A stretch of 64,000 bases of DNA from Kosakonia oryzendophytica (GTDB lineage Bacteria; Pseudomonadota; Gammaproteobacteria; Enterobacterales; Enterobacteriaceae), in the NCBI RefSeq assembly GCF_900094925.1, contig NZ_FMAY01000002.1:316596-380595 (forward strand), given 5' to 3'. A model generated the notes under the pieces. The model was not told where the DNA came from, did no database searches, and saw nothing but the letters and a program-made list of their open reading frames with translations. Numbering within the stretch: the stretch's first letter is position 1; the number at the start of each line of letters is the position of its first letter. The translations under genes were made by a program, and so were the position numbers. Shown one piece after another: positions 26,871 through 36,379 of the stretch.

Positions 26871-26892
26871 TGCGCCGGAAAAACCCGGCGCA
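26871..26892 (-). terminator. hairpin between the RND pump operon and the MFS gene
   Basis: TGCGCCGG (26871-26878) and CCGGCGCA (26885-26892) form an 8-bp stem with a 6-base loop; on the minus strand CTCTTTTC follows. It would end or attenuate transcription of the eefABC-type operon before the MFS gene. Confidence 0.6.
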
Positions 26893-26898
26893 AAACCA

Positions 26899-28263
26899 TT
26901 AACGCACGCCGCCGCCCAGTGATTGCCAGAGGGTCACACGGTTTTCCAGATCGGTTTGCTGCAATGAAATCAGTGACGCCTGCGCCGTCCACAATGCGCG
27001 CTGTGCGGTCAGCACGGACAGGTAATCGCCGGTGCCGGCAGTGTACTGACGCCGGGCGATATCCAGCGATTTCTGCTCTGCCGCTGTGTACTGGCGCTGC
27101 GCATCAAGCTGTTCATTCAGCGTTTCACGACGGGCCAGCGCATCGGCAACATCTTTAAACGCGCTCTGAATGGTTTTCTCGTAAGTGGCGATCAACCCTT
27201 TCTTCTCCGCTTCCGCATAGCGCAGCTCTGCCGTATTTTTGCCGCCGGTAAACAGCGGCAGGGAGATGGACGGCGCAAATGACCATACCTTCATGCCGTG
27301 GCTAAACAGGGAGGAGAGCGAGTCACTGCCCACGCCAGCGCTGGCGGTCAGTGAGATGGTCGGGAAGAAGTTTGCCCGAGCAGCGCCAATATTGGCATTG
27401 GCGCTCAGCAGATTGTGTTCCGCTTCCTGAATATCCGGGCGGCGTAGCAGAACGGAAGACGAGACGCCCGCGGGTGTCAGGGTGATGCTGTTATCCGCCA
27501 GGCTTTCCAGCGTTCCCGGCAGCAGTGAATCTGCCACGGTGTCACCTGCCAGCAGATTGAGGGCGTTTTTATCCTGCACCACTTGCGTCTGATAACTGGC
27601 GACGCTGGCGCGCGCCTGTTGGAATACCGCCATGGCATCGGCAATATCGCTCGCCGCTGCTACGCCAACCTGCTGTTTTCGTTTGACGATATTCAGCGAG
27701 TTTTGCGCACTTTCCATTGTCTGTTTGGCCAGCGCAAGATTACTGTTATCCGCCGCCAGGGTTATCCAGGCGGTGGTGATTTCCGCCACCAGACTGAGAC
27801 GGGTGTTCTGCGCGGTATATTCACTGGCAAGCCAGGTTTCACGCTCAGCACGGGTCAGACTCTGGTTACGGCCGAACAGGTCCAGCTCAAAACTGGACAC
27901 CGCGCCATCCGCTTCGGCGCTATTGGTCAGGCCGCTGGCAACAGTCCGGCTGCGGGTATTGCTCAGCTCGGCATTGACCGTCGGGAACAATGCTGAGCGG
28001 TCTTCCGCATACAGGGCGCGGGCTGCATCAATATCCGCAATCGCTTTTTGCACATCGCGGTTTTTGGTCAGCGAGTCGCTGACCACCTGTTTCAGGCGCT
28101 TATCGTTAACAATTTGCTGCCAGTCGGTGGCCACGGCTTGCGCCTGGCCGCTGGTCCCCGGTAGCGTCGCGGGGATCGGTGCCTGCGGGCGCTCATAGGT
28201 CGGGTCTAACGAGACGCAACCGGCGCTCAACAGGGCCAGAAAAAGAACACTGATACGCAACAT
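26899..28263 (-). CDS. eefC: outer-membrane efflux channel lipoprotein (EefC/OprM type)
   Basis: 454 residues. A lipoprotein signal with lipobox LLSAGC (cysteine 16) is followed by two TolC-type repeats; LLRRPDIQEAEHNLLSANANIGAARANFFPTISL is the hallmark of the NodT/OprM group. Trimers span the outer membrane and periplasm. Third gene of a three-gene RND operon. The name EefC is given because a complete RND operon with its own OprM-like channel next to a TetR gene is the arrangement known from Enterobacter/Klebsiella eefABC; the family is certain, the name less so. Confidence 0.8.
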   Translation of the reverse strand: MLRISVLFLALLSAGCVSLDPTYERPQAPIPATLPGTSGQAQAVATDWQQIVNDKRLKQVVSDSLTKNRDVQKAIADIDAARALYAEDRSALFPTVNAELSNTRSRTVASGLTNSAEADGAVSSFELDLFGRNQSLTRAERETWLASEYTAQNTRLSLVAEITTAWITLAADNSNLALAKQTMESAQNSLNIVKRKQQVGVAAASDIADAMAVFQQARASVASYQTQVVQDKNALNLLAGDTVADSLLPGTLESLADNSITLTPAGVSSSVLLRRPDIQEAEHNLLSANANIGAARANFFPTISLTASAGVGSDSLSSLFSHGMKVWSFAPSISLPLFTGGKNTAELRYAEAEKKGLIATYEKTIQSAFKDVADALARRETLNEQLDAQRQYTAAEQKSLDIARRQYTAGTGDYLSVLTAQRALWTAQASLISLQQTDLENRVTLWQSLGGGVR

Positions 28264-28265
28264 AA

Positions 28266-31200
28266 TTACTCCTGACGTGCGCGTTTACCGGCGAACAATT
28301 TTTTCACCAGTACAAAGAACAGAGGAACAAAGAAGATGGCCAGCAGCGTTGCCGTTAACGTCCCGCCGATAATGCCGGTGCCGATGGCGACGCGACTGTT
28401 TGCTCCGGCGCCCGTCGCCACTGCCAGCGGCATCACCCCGGCGATAAACGCCAGTGAGGTCATCATGATCGGGCGCAGACGTGTACGTGCGGCGCGCAGT
28501 GCAGCGCGTGACAAGGAACTGCCTTGCTGCACCGCCGCTTCGGCGAACTCCACAATCAGGATGGCGTTTTTTGACGACAGGCCGATGGTGGTCAGCAGTG
28601 CCACCTGGAAGTACACGTCGTTACTCAGTCCGCGCATCCACGCGGCAAGCGCAGCACCCAGCACACCCAGCGGGATCACCAGAATCACCGAAATCGGCAC
28701 TGACCAGCTTTCATACAGCGCCGCCAGGCAGAGGAAGACCACCATAATCGAGATGGCGTACAGGCTCATGGCCTGGCCACTGGCGAGTTTTTCCTGCAAT
28801 GAAAGACCGCTCCATGCCCAGGTTGTCCCCGCGGGCAAGCTGTCGGCCAGGTTTTCCATTTTGGTCATCGCCACGCCGGAGCTGAAGCCGGTAGCGTTTT
28901 CGCCCTGGATCTCATAGGCCGCTGAACCGTTGTAACGCACCAGCCTTTCCGGGCCGAACTCCCAGTGCGTGGTGGCGAAAGCAGAGAACGGCGTCATGTC
29001 ATTGTTGCTGCCGCGGACATACCATTTATTGAGATCGGACGGTGCGGAGCGCGAGTCGCTGTCGCCCTGGATATAGACCTTTTTCACACGGCCACGGTCA
29101 GTAAAGTCATTCACGTAGGTGCCGCCCCAGGCGCTGGAGAGCGTATCGCTGACATCGCTCAGCGACAGGCCCAATGCCACGGCTTTATTGCTGTCGATAT
29201 CCACCTGCAACTGCGGCATTTGCGGCAGGTCATTAGCGCGCACGGCGTGCAGTTCCACGCTCTGGTTCGCGCTGCCCAGCAACTGGTTACGGTACTTCAG
29301 CAACTGGTCACGATCGGTACCGCCGCTGGCCAGCAGTTCAAAGGTGAAACCGTTACTTTGACCCAGACCATCCACAGATGGCGGCGTCATGGCGAAGATG
29401 CTGGCATCGCGGATGCTGCTCAATTCGCGGCTGGCGCGTAACGCAATGGCCTGTGCGGTGTTTTCCGATCCCGCGCGCTGGGACCAGTTTTTCAACGAGA
29501 CGAAGGCCATCCCGGCGTTCTGCCCGCTACCGCTGAAGCTAAAGCCGGTAACGGTAAAGATCGCTTCGGTGTTGGCTTTCTCTTTATTCAGGAACCAGTC
29601 GGTGACCTGGCTGGCGACCTCTTCAGTGCGGTTTGCCGTCGCGCCCGCTGGCAGAGTGAACTGCACCATGATTTCGCCCTGATCTTCCGTGGGCAGGAAG
29701 CTGCCGGGCAGTCGCCACATGACAAACGCCATTGCTGCGCAGAGCACCGCGTAAGTGCCAATGACCGTCACCGCGCGGCGCAAAACGTGCATAACACCGT
29801 GCTGGTATTGGTGTTCGGTATGGTTGTAGAAGCGGTTGAAGCCGCCAAAGAAACCTTTTTTATGCGGTACGCTGTGTTGCATCACTGCGCCGCACAGCGC
29901 GGGTGTCAGCGTCAGTGCCACCACCACTGACAGCGCCATCGCCGAGATGATGGTGACGGAGAACTGACGGTAAATCACCCCGGTCGAGCCGCCAAAGAAA
30001 GCCATCGGCAAGAATACAGCGGAGAGCACCAGCGCAATCGCAATCAGCGCGCCGGAGATTTCACCCATCGATTTGATGGTTGCTTCGCGGGCTGGCAGGC
30101 CTTCATCGCGCATAATGCGCTCGACGTTTTCCACCACCACGATGGCGTCATCCACCAGGAGCCCTATCGCCAGCACCATGGCGAAAAGCGTCAGGGTGTT
30201 AATGGAGTAACCAAACAGCGCCAGCACGCCAAACGTACCCAGCAGCACCACCGGCACCGCCAGCGCCGGAATCAGCGTAGCGCGGATATTTTGCAGAAAC
30301 AGGTACATCACGCAGACCACCAGCACGATGGCTTCGATCAGCGTTTTAACCACGTCTTCGACGGAGATTTTGATGAATTCCGTGCTGTCTTTCGGGTACG
30401 CCACGTCATAACCCTGCGGCATGCTATGGCGATACTCGGCGATTTTGTCCTTGACCCGCGTGGCGGTATCCAGCGCGTTAGCGCCCGGCGCCAGCATCAC
30501 CGCCAGACCGGCCGCAGGGTGGCCGTTCAGTTTGGCAATGGCGTTGTAGTCTTCACTGCCCATTTCGACGCGGGCGACATCTTTCACGCGCACTACCGCA
30601 CCGCTGCTTTCACTCTTGATGATGATGTTCTGGAACTGCGCCACCGTTTGCAGGCGAGACTGGGCGCGTACGGTGGCGGTTAACTGCTGACTGCTGGACG
30701 ATGGCAGTGCACCAATTTTACCGGCGGAGACCTGTACGTTCTGCGCTTCAATGGCGGACTGTACATCCGACGGCATCAGCGAGTAGGAGGCCAGTTTGTT
30801 CGGATCCATCCAGATGCGCATCGCGTATTCCGCGCCGAACACCTGCAGGCTACCGACGCCGTTCACGCGGGCCAGCGGATCCTGCATGTTACTGACCAGC
30901 CAGTCGGCAATGTCGGAACTGGTAGCACGATCGGTTTTATCGTACAACCCCATGATCAACAGGAAGTTGCTCTGGGATTTCACGACCGTCACTCCGGACT
31001 GGGTCACTTCGGTCGGCAAACGGGATTCCGCCTGCTGCACTTTGTTTTGCACCTGAACCTGGGCGGTATCCGGGTCGGTTCCCTGCTCAAAGGTAACGGT
31101 GATATCCACTTCGCCATCCGAACTGCTGGTTGAGGAGAAGTAGAGCAGGTTATCCAGCCCGGTGAGTTGCTGCTCGATCACCTGCGTGACGCTGTTTTCC

Positions 31201-31373
31201 AGCGTCTGCGCCGACGCACCGGTATAGGTGGCGCTGATTTTGATTGCTGGCGGCGCAACATCCGGATACTGCGCTACGGGCAGCGTGCGGATCGCCAGAA
31301 TACCGGCCATCATGATCAGAATGGCGATCACCCAGGCAAAAACCGGGCGACGCACAAAGAAGCTGGAGAACAT
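28266..31373 (-). CDS. eefB: RND multidrug efflux transporter (AcrB/EefB type)
   Basis: 1035 residues, the usual HAE1-RND length, starting MFSSFFVRRPVFAWVIAI. Twelve membrane spans with two large periplasmic loops. GLLVDDAIVVVENVER holds the proton-relay aspartate pair (407/408 in AcrB), and SSKNAILIVEFA is also conserved. Inner-membrane drug/proton antiporter working with the fusion protein and channel of the same operon. Its start overlaps the adaptor stop codon by one base (TGATG). Confidence 0.88.
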   Translation of the reverse strand: MFSSFFVRRPVFAWVIAILIMMAGILAIRTLPVAQYPDVAPPAIKISATYTGASAQTLENSVTQVIEQQLTGLDNLLYFSSTSSSDGEVDITVTFEQGTDPDTAQVQVQNKVQQAESRLPTEVTQSGVTVVKSQSNFLLIMGLYDKTDRATSSDIADWLVSNMQDPLARVNGVGSLQVFGAEYAMRIWMDPNKLASYSLMPSDVQSAIEAQNVQVSAGKIGALPSSSSQQLTATVRAQSRLQTVAQFQNIIIKSESSGAVVRVKDVARVEMGSEDYNAIAKLNGHPAAGLAVMLAPGANALDTATRVKDKIAEYRHSMPQGYDVAYPKDSTEFIKISVEDVVKTLIEAIVLVVCVMYLFLQNIRATLIPALAVPVVLLGTFGVLALFGYSINTLTLFAMVLAIGLLVDDAIVVVENVERIMRDEGLPAREATIKSMGEISGALIAIALVLSAVFLPMAFFGGSTGVIYRQFSVTIISAMALSVVVALTLTPALCGAVMQHSVPHKKGFFGGFNRFYNHTEHQYQHGVMHVLRRAVTVIGTYAVLCAAMAFVMWRLPGSFLPTEDQGEIMVQFTLPAGATANRTEEVASQVTDWFLNKEKANTEAIFTVTGFSFSGSGQNAGMAFVSLKNWSQRAGSENTAQAIALRASRELSSIRDASIFAMTPPSVDGLGQSNGFTFELLASGGTDRDQLLKYRNQLLGSANQSVELHAVRANDLPQMPQLQVDIDSNKAVALGLSLSDVSDTLSSAWGGTYVNDFTDRGRVKKVYIQGDSDSRSAPSDLNKWYVRGSNNDMTPFSAFATTHWEFGPERLVRYNGSAAYEIQGENATGFSSGVAMTKMENLADSLPAGTTWAWSGLSLQEKLASGQAMSLYAISIMVVFLCLAALYESWSVPISVILVIPLGVLGAALAAWMRGLSNDVYFQVALLTTIGLSSKNAILIVEFAEAAVQQGSSLSRAALRAARTRLRPIMMTSLAFIAGVMPLAVATGAGANSRVAIGTGIIGGTLTATLLAIFFVPLFFVLVKKLFAGKRARQE

Positions 31374-32494
31374 CAGGCTTTTCCTCCGTTCGCTTCCTGG
31401 ACCTCAACGGTTTTTACCGTTGAGCCGGCGGCAACTTTATCGGTGCCTTCCACGATCAGCTTGTCACCGCTTTGCAGGCCGCTCACCACCAGCCATTTAT
31501 TGCCATAGGTGTCGCGGGTTTCGAGGGTGCGTTGTTCCACTTTGTTCTGTGCATTGACCACCAGTGCGGTGGCGTTGCCTTTGGCGTCGCGAGTGACCCC
31601 TTGCTGTGGCGCGAGGATCGCGTTGTTCATCACCCCTTCTTCCACGCGAGCGCGAACAAACATCCCCGGCAGCAGTTGATGATGCGGGTTCGGGAACACA
31701 GCGCGCAGGGTGACGGAACCGGTCGCTTCATCAACGGCGACTTCGGTCAGCGCTAAACGCCCTTTTTCACTGTAGGTGCTGCCATCTTCCAGCGTTAACG
31801 TGACGCTCAGGGTATTGCTGTCGCTGGCGAGCGCTTGTCGGCGCAAACGCAGAAGATCAACGCTTGAGCGGGTGAGATCGACGTACATGCTGTCCAGCCC
31901 GCGCACGGTTGCCAGTGCCGTGGTTTGCTCCGCCGTTACCAGCGCACCAGGCGTCACGGAAGAGATACCAATACGTCCGGCAATCGGTGAGGTGACGGTA
32001 GTCCAGTTCAGATTGATGCGTGCGGTTTCCAGTGCGGCTTTTTTCGAGGCCACGCTGGCGCGATCCTGTGCGCAGGTGGATTGCGCATCGTCGGCATCCT
32101 GGCGTGAAACACCATCCTCTTTCACCAATTGCGCATAACGGGTCGCTTTCTGGCAGTCAGACGTTACCAGCGCTTGCGCTTGCTTCAGCGCAGCGTCGGC
32201 CTCATCAAACGCCGCGCGGTAGCTGGAAGGATCGATCTGGTAAAGTGCCTGCCCGGCCTTTACCGTATCGCCTTCCGTAAACAGGCGTTTCTGGATAATG
32301 CCGCCAACCTGCGGGCGGACTTCAGCGGACAACAAGGCAGATGTGCGGCCAGTCAACTGGCTGGCGATCGCGAGCGGCTGGCTTTTTAACGTCACTACGC
32401 CGACTTCCTGGACCGGTTGTTGTGCAGGCGGGGTGGCATTATCGCAACCAACAAGGGCGAGGGCGGCCACTAACGTTGTTTTTATTAACTTCAT
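31373..32494 (-). CDS. eefA: RND efflux periplasmic adaptor lipoprotein (AcrA/EefA type)
   Basis: 373 residues from ATG 32494 (AGGAAAAAGAG upstream); the longer frame start at 32512 lacks a ribosome site. Lipobox LALVGC gives a lipid-anchored cysteine. The order is lipoyl half-motif (AEVRPQVGGIIQKRLFTEGDTVKAGQALYQID), coiled-coil hairpin, second half-motif (TSPIAGRIGISSVTPGALV) and membrane-proximal domain. It links the RND pump to the outer-membrane channel. First gene of the pump operon; the palindrome at 32561-32581 lies just upstream. Confidence 0.87.
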   Translation of the reverse strand: MKLIKTTLVAALALVGCDNATPPAQQPVQEVGVVTLKSQPLAIASQLTGRTSALLSAEVRPQVGGIIQKRLFTEGDTVKAGQALYQIDPSSYRAAFDEADAALKQAQALVTSDCQKATRYAQLVKEDGVSRQDADDAQSTCAQDRASVASKKAALETARINLNWTTVTSPIAGRIGISSVTPGALVTAEQTTALATVRGLDSMYVDLTRSSVDLLRLRRQALASDSNTLSVTLTLEDGSTYSEKGRLALTEVAVDEATGSVTLRAVFPNPHHQLLPGMFVRARVEEGVMNNAILAPQQGVTRDAKGNATALVVNAQNKVEQRTLETRDTYGNKWLVVSGLQSGDKLIVEGTDKVAAGSTVKTVEVQEANGGKA

Positions 32495-32560
32495 TTCTCT
32501 TTTTCCTGGCATGAGCGAAGCCTGCCCGTTTTTTTAAACAGGATAAGGCGCAGGCGGATG

Positions 32561-32581
32561 TGCTATATATTGGATATAGCA
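32561..32581. promoter_or_regulatory. probable operator of the RND pump operon
   Basis: TGCTATAT (32561-32568) and ATATAGCA (32574-32581) are perfect 8-base arms around five bases, 67 bp before the adaptor start codon. Size and symmetry fit a TetR-family dimer site, and a TetR gene is directly upstream. Confidence 0.6.
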
Positions 32582-32623
32582 ATATGTAGGTTAAGGTTTA
32601 TATTCCCTTATTTTTTGAATTAT

Positions 32624-33199
32624 TTATTTGTCTGCAAAAAGCATCGTGGTGATTTCCTGATACAACAATTGTAATTGCGTTGGGTCGCATTTTTGCGGGG
32701 TTAAACGGCGCAAGGTGGTGCCTTCCATCAGTGCCGCCAGTAATTCCACGCAACAACGGATACGCTCCGCGCTCAGGTGCGGGTGTCGGCTTTGCATATA
32801 ATTGCAGGCGTTTTCAAACATCCGTGCGTCGGCTTCGATCATCATGGCCTGAACCTGTGGATTGCGGGTCGCTTCTGCGGCCATCTCCAGCATCAGCGCA
32901 TCATCATCCGGGCTCAAAGAGTGGCGCCAGGCCAGCGCTTCTGGCAGGTGACTGGTCTCGGTCTTGTTTTCCATCTCCGCAATGCGGTAGTCGATGATGC
33001 GGCGGATCATCTCTTCAATGATCGCGTCCTTACTTGCGAAGTAACGGTAGATCTGCCCTACGCTAAGTTGCGCTTCGAGCGCGATTTGCGACATGCTGGC
33101 GGCATGAAAACCGCTGGCGCGAAAACGCCTGCGGGCAGCGGCAATGATCTCATCTTTGCGCTGCTGATGGCGCTGTTCCTGCGATGTTTTCGGCTGCAT
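32624..33199 (-). CDS. TetR-family repressor, probable regulator of the RND pump
   Basis: 191 residues from ATG 33199 with GAGGA upstream; the frame continues to 33241 but that part covers a palindrome and lacks a ribosome site. The N-terminal TetR helix-turn-helix reads AARRRFRASGFHAASMSQIALEAQLSVGQIYRYFASKDAI. The C-terminal ligand domain is of the AcrR/BetI size. Same strand as and immediately upstream of the pump genes, hence the assumed target. Ligand unknown. Confidence 0.85.
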   Translation of the reverse strand: MQPKTSQEQRHQQRKDEIIAAARRRFRASGFHAASMSQIALEAQLSVGQIYRYFASKDAIIEEMIRRIIDYRIAEMENKTETSHLPEALAWRHSLSPDDDALMLEMAAEATRNPQVQAMMIEADARMFENACNYMQSRHPHLSAERIRCCVELLAALMEGTTLRRLTPQKCDPTQLQLLYQEITTMLFADK

Positions 33200-33222
33200 G
33201 TCGGATCCTCGTGAATTCGGTT

Positions 33223-33240
33223 TGAGAATGATCGTTCTCA
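33223..33240. promoter_or_regulatory. near-perfect palindrome upstream of the TetR gene
   Basis: TGAGAATGATCGTTCTCA is an 18-bp inverted repeat with one mismatched pair, 23 bp before the TetR start codon. It differs from the 32561 site. Its core also resembles a Fur box (TGAGAATGAT), so iron control or autoregulation are both possible. The 220 bp further upstream (33242-33462) hold only AT-rich sequence and no gene. Confidence 0.45.
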
Positions 33241-33462
33241 TCAGTAAATAGAGTAAACGAATTTATGTTTTACGAGTAAGTATTTTCTGTACAAATAATG
33301 GCAATTTACAAAAGATGACATTATGAAGAAATAATGAAGAAGTATGGAAAATTGCGCAGGAAAATAATAGCGAAATGCTGTGGAGTTAATTTGAAGGCAT
33401 TGTGAGTTGTTGCAAATTAATTAAACCGGCGCAAGGTTATTACGCCAGTTTAATTAGGGATG

Positions 33463-34248
33463 TCACGCTTTGCTATGTTGATGAATAGCCAGACCTTGCT
33501 CGCCCGGCAGAATGTCTTCCCGCAGGGTTAACGCTGGGATGTCGTAATCGCCGCCGTTTTGCTGGCGAAATGGCAGCGGTGGTGTTTGCCACAGCGTATC
33601 CAGGCGTTCAGCCAGTTCGGCACAGTGTGCGGCATAGCGCGCTTCATCAATGCGGCTGCTGTGGTAAATCACCAGCGGTGGCAGCACCGTGAAGCCGGGG
33701 TAAAACAAGATGCCATGCTGGATCGGAAACAGGATATCGTTGATCGGACCATTGATGCCGCGCGGGCTGTAATGCGACGCCCAGCCGCCGGTGGTCACCA
33801 GCAACATTGCGCGCTTACCCGCAAGGCGACCTTCGCCGTAGCGATCCCCCCAATGGCTGTCGCTGTGTTCACCCACACCGTAGGCAAAACCACAGGCATA
33901 AACGCGATCCACCCACCCTTTCATAATGGCGGGCATGGAGAACCACCACAGCGGGAACTGAAAAATCACCGCATCGGCGCGTTGTAATTTCGCCTGCTCA
34001 GCGGCGATGTCCTCTGACTGTGTACCCTGTTCAAAGGCGTGTTTTGAATCGAGAGACGGGTGAAACACGTCGCCAATCGGGGCACTGCTGCTGTCGTTTT
34101 CGTCTAGCTGAGACTTCCATTGCATGGCATACAGGTCAGAGACCTCCACGCTGTGACCCGCACTCTCCAGATGCTGTACGGCAAACTCTTTCAGTGCCCC
34201 ATTCAGGGAATGGGGCTGCGGATGGGCATAAACAATCAGTACGTTCAT
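33463..34248 (-). CDS. NAD(P)H:quinone oxidoreductase-like flavoprotein (Flavodoxin_2 family)
   Basis: 261 residues from ATG 34248. MNVLIVYAHPQPHSLNGALKEF is the FMN/FAD-binding start of the NQO1/MdaB/KefF family, and FQFPLWWFSMPAIMKGWVDRV the conserved flavin-side motif. LVTTGGWASHYSPRGINGPI contacts the isoalloxazine in relatives. Probably a cytoplasmic two-electron quinone or electrophile reductase. Divergent from a LysR gene with 87 bp between the starts. Confidence 0.82.
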   Translation of the reverse strand: MNVLIVYAHPQPHSLNGALKEFAVQHLESAGHSVEVSDLYAMQWKSQLDENDSSSAPIGDVFHPSLDSKHAFEQGTQSEDIAAEQAKLQRADAVIFQFPLWWFSMPAIMKGWVDRVYACGFAYGVGEHSDSHWGDRYGEGRLAGKRAMLLVTTGGWASHYSPRGINGPINDILFPIQHGILFYPGFTVLPPLVIYHSSRIDEARYAAHCAELAERLDTLWQTPPLPFRQQNGGDYDIPALTLREDILPGEQGLAIHQHSKA

Positions 34249-34335
34249 AACAACTCCCGGCAATAAGATTGAAGCTGCAGGGTAGGTGAGGCGGCGATAT
34301 AGTAGAAATTAATTGCTGTTATCACAGGTATAGTT

Positions 34336-35238
34336 ATGGTTAATCTTCATCGGCTGGATCTCAACCTGTTGCTGACGCTGGATGTGCTGCTCAGCGAGCA
34401 TAATGTCACGCGTGCGGCACAGCGTTTGAATCTCTCTCAGCCCTCTGTCAGCGTACAGCTTGCGCGACTAAGGGAGATTTTTGACGATCCGTTGCTGCTA
34501 CCTGGACCGCGCGGCATGCAACCCACGGCCAGAGCCGATGGTCTGCGTGAGCCGCTACGCCAGGCGCTGGATGCATTGCAACGCGCTGTTTCTCCGGTCA
34601 GTGAGTTCGACCCCGCTCAGGCGCAGGTGACCTGGCGCGTGGCGGCCACGGATTACACTGAAACGGCAGTGCTGCTGCCGTTGCTTGCCAGGCTGCGCGC
34701 CGCTGCACCGGCCAGCCGTCTGGCTATCTTTGAACTCAGTCCCGGACAGATCCAGCGCCAGGCGGAGCAGGGGGATATTGATCTCTTTTTCCATCTGCGC
34801 GATGGTTCGCCACCCGCTTTACACCAGCGATGGCTGTTTACCGAACGCTATGTCCTGGCGGGGCGCGTAAACCATCCGGCGCTACAGCGTCGGCCCACGC
34901 TTGAGCAGTTTTGCTCGCTCGAACATGTGATTGTGTCGCCGGAGGGCGGCGGGTTTCGCGCGGCAACCGATCTGGCGCTGGCGCAGCGCGGACTGACGCG
35001 CAATGTAGTGCTGTCAGTGCCGCATTTCCTGTTTATGCTGGACGCACTGGCGCGAACCGATCTGGTGGCGGTGTTGCCGGAACGGCTGGTGGCGACGTCC
35101 GACGCATTAAGCGTGGTTGAACCGCCAGTTGAGCTGGCGGGCTTCGACATGCTGATGCTGTGGCATGAACGGCTGCACCGCGATCCAGGGCACAAATGGT
35201 TGCGCCAGCAGATCCTGACCTCGCTGGCTACCGGCTGA
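34336..35238 (+). CDS. LysR-family regulator divergent from the quinone reductase
   Basis: 300 residues, standard LysR length. The N-terminal helix-turn-helix reads LNLLLTLDVLLSEHNVTRAAQRLNLSQPSVSVQLARLREIF (8-48), the NodD/SyrM-like subgroup. The C-terminal substrate-binding fold follows. The divergent layout suggests control of the oxidoreductase gene. GC-rich throughout. Confidence 0.87.
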   Translation: MVNLHRLDLNLLLTLDVLLSEHNVTRAAQRLNLSQPSVSVQLARLREIFDDPLLLPGPRGMQPTARADGLREPLRQALDALQRAVSPVSEFDPAQAQVTWRVAATDYTETAVLLPLLARLRAAAPASRLAIFELSPGQIQRQAEQGDIDLFFHLRDGSPPALHQRWLFTERYVLAGRVNHPALQRRPTLEQFCSLEHVIVSPEGGGFRAATDLALAQRGLTRNVVLSVPHFLFMLDALARTDLVAVLPERLVATSDALSVVEPPVELAGFDMLMLWHERLHRDPGHKWLRQQILTSLATG

Positions 35239-35265
35239 GCGTATTAAAATCCTGCGATTTGTATG

Positions 35266-35280
35266 TGAGAATAATTCTCA
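35266..35280. promoter_or_regulatory. Fur box upstream of the AraC regulator
   Basis: TGAGAATAATTCTCA is a perfect 7-1-7 palindrome and matches the Fur 7-1-7 consensus at all but one symmetric pair. It lies 96-110 bp upstream of the AraC start codon, so the regulator is predicted to be made under iron limitation. Confidence 0.75.
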
Positions 35281-35375
35281 ATATTATTGAAGCGCTTCGG
35301 TGCCAATGGTAAGGTGTAAGCCATTTCGTCCCGCCCGGGACAAGGAAGGCGACAGGATCGCGACGGCTGCCGGCT

Positions 35376-36329
35376 ATGCAAAAAACACACTTTTCGGTTG
35401 AAGACTTTATCGGGTTTGGCGAACGCTATGGCATCGATTATCGCTTCCCGGCGTTGTCCGGCGACAGTGCTTTTACTAAAGCGCAGCGGATGGTGATCCG
35501 CGGGGACGTGGAAGAGATGACCCTCTCTTCTGGCCTCAATCTGACCCGTTCCGATATTCGCGTTCTTCAACCTTATGAAACCACATCGCTGCACAGTTGC
35601 CCGCTCTATATGCTGGTGGTGCTGGAAGGCTGTGTGATGCTGCGTCTTAACGGGCAGGAATTTGTGGTGCGCGCTGGCATGGCGTTTACCTCGCGCCTCA
35701 GCGAGCATCAGGTGATGAATGCCAGTCATCTGGCGGATTACCATTTGCGTACGCTGTCGCTGGGTGTCGATCCCGCCCGTTGCTTGCAGTCACCGTTGCT
35801 GATGGCGTTGTTGCAACAATGGGAAGCGGGCGGCGCGCCGACCTTCTTATGGCAGGTTCCGGCGTTTTTACTTTCGGGGCTGCACGCTGCGCAGCAGAGC
35901 GCCGGGCCTGGCCTGTCACGTCAGTTGATGATGGAAGGGCTGATGTTGCAACTGCTGGGACAGGCGTTGTCTTGCCGCATGCAGGGCAGTGAAAAGCGTA
36001 GCGTCGCAACGTACAGTGAGCAGCACCGGCTGGAAAACGTGCGCCGCCTGCTCGAGCAAGAGCCGGAAAAAGCCTACACCCTTGATGCGCTGGCGCAGCT
36101 TGCGGCCATGAGCTCCAGCAGTTTGCGGGTGAAATTCCGCCAGGCTTATGGTCAGTCAGTGTTCGACTATCTGCGTGACTGTCGCCTTGAGCTGGCGCGC
36201 AGCTATCTGGCACAGGGATATAGTGTGCAGCAGGCCGCGTGGATGTCGGGTTATCAGCATGCCACCAACTTTTCAACCGCCTTTCGCCGTCGTTACGGCG
36301 TTGCACCCAGCGAAGTGCGCGTTTCCTGA
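35376..36329 (+). CDS. AraC-family regulator of siderophore uptake (PchR-like)
   Basis: 317 residues. The C-terminal AraC DNA-binding domain has two helix-turn-helices: TLDALAQLAAMSSSSLRVKFRQAYGQSVFDYLRDCRLELA and VQQAAWMSGYQHATNFSTAFRRRYGVAPSE. The N-terminal part is the effector domain. The protein has the layout of PchR/YbtA, which activate siderophore receptors when the ferric siderophore is present. It has a Fur box upstream and is followed by a FhuA/FoxA-type receptor gene 150 bp downstream on the same strand. The ribosome site before ATG 35376 is weak, so the start is not firm. Confidence 0.87.
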   Translation: MQKTHFSVEDFIGFGERYGIDYRFPALSGDSAFTKAQRMVIRGDVEEMTLSSGLNLTRSDIRVLQPYETTSLHSCPLYMLVVLEGCVMLRLNGQEFVVRAGMAFTSRLSEHQVMNASHLADYHLRTLSLGVDPARCLQSPLLMALLQQWEAGGAPTFLWQVPAFLLSGLHAAQQSAGPGLSRQLMMEGLMLQLLGQALSCRMQGSEKRSVATYSEQHRLENVRRLLEQEPEKAYTLDALAQLAAMSSSSLRVKFRQAYGQSVFDYLRDCRLELARSYLAQGYSVQQAAWMSGYQHATNFSTAFRRRYGVAPSEVRVS

Positions 36330-36379
36330 ACCCCTTCAGCTGATCGTGTAGATCCTCTTTTCTCTCCTGCAATAGGTTT

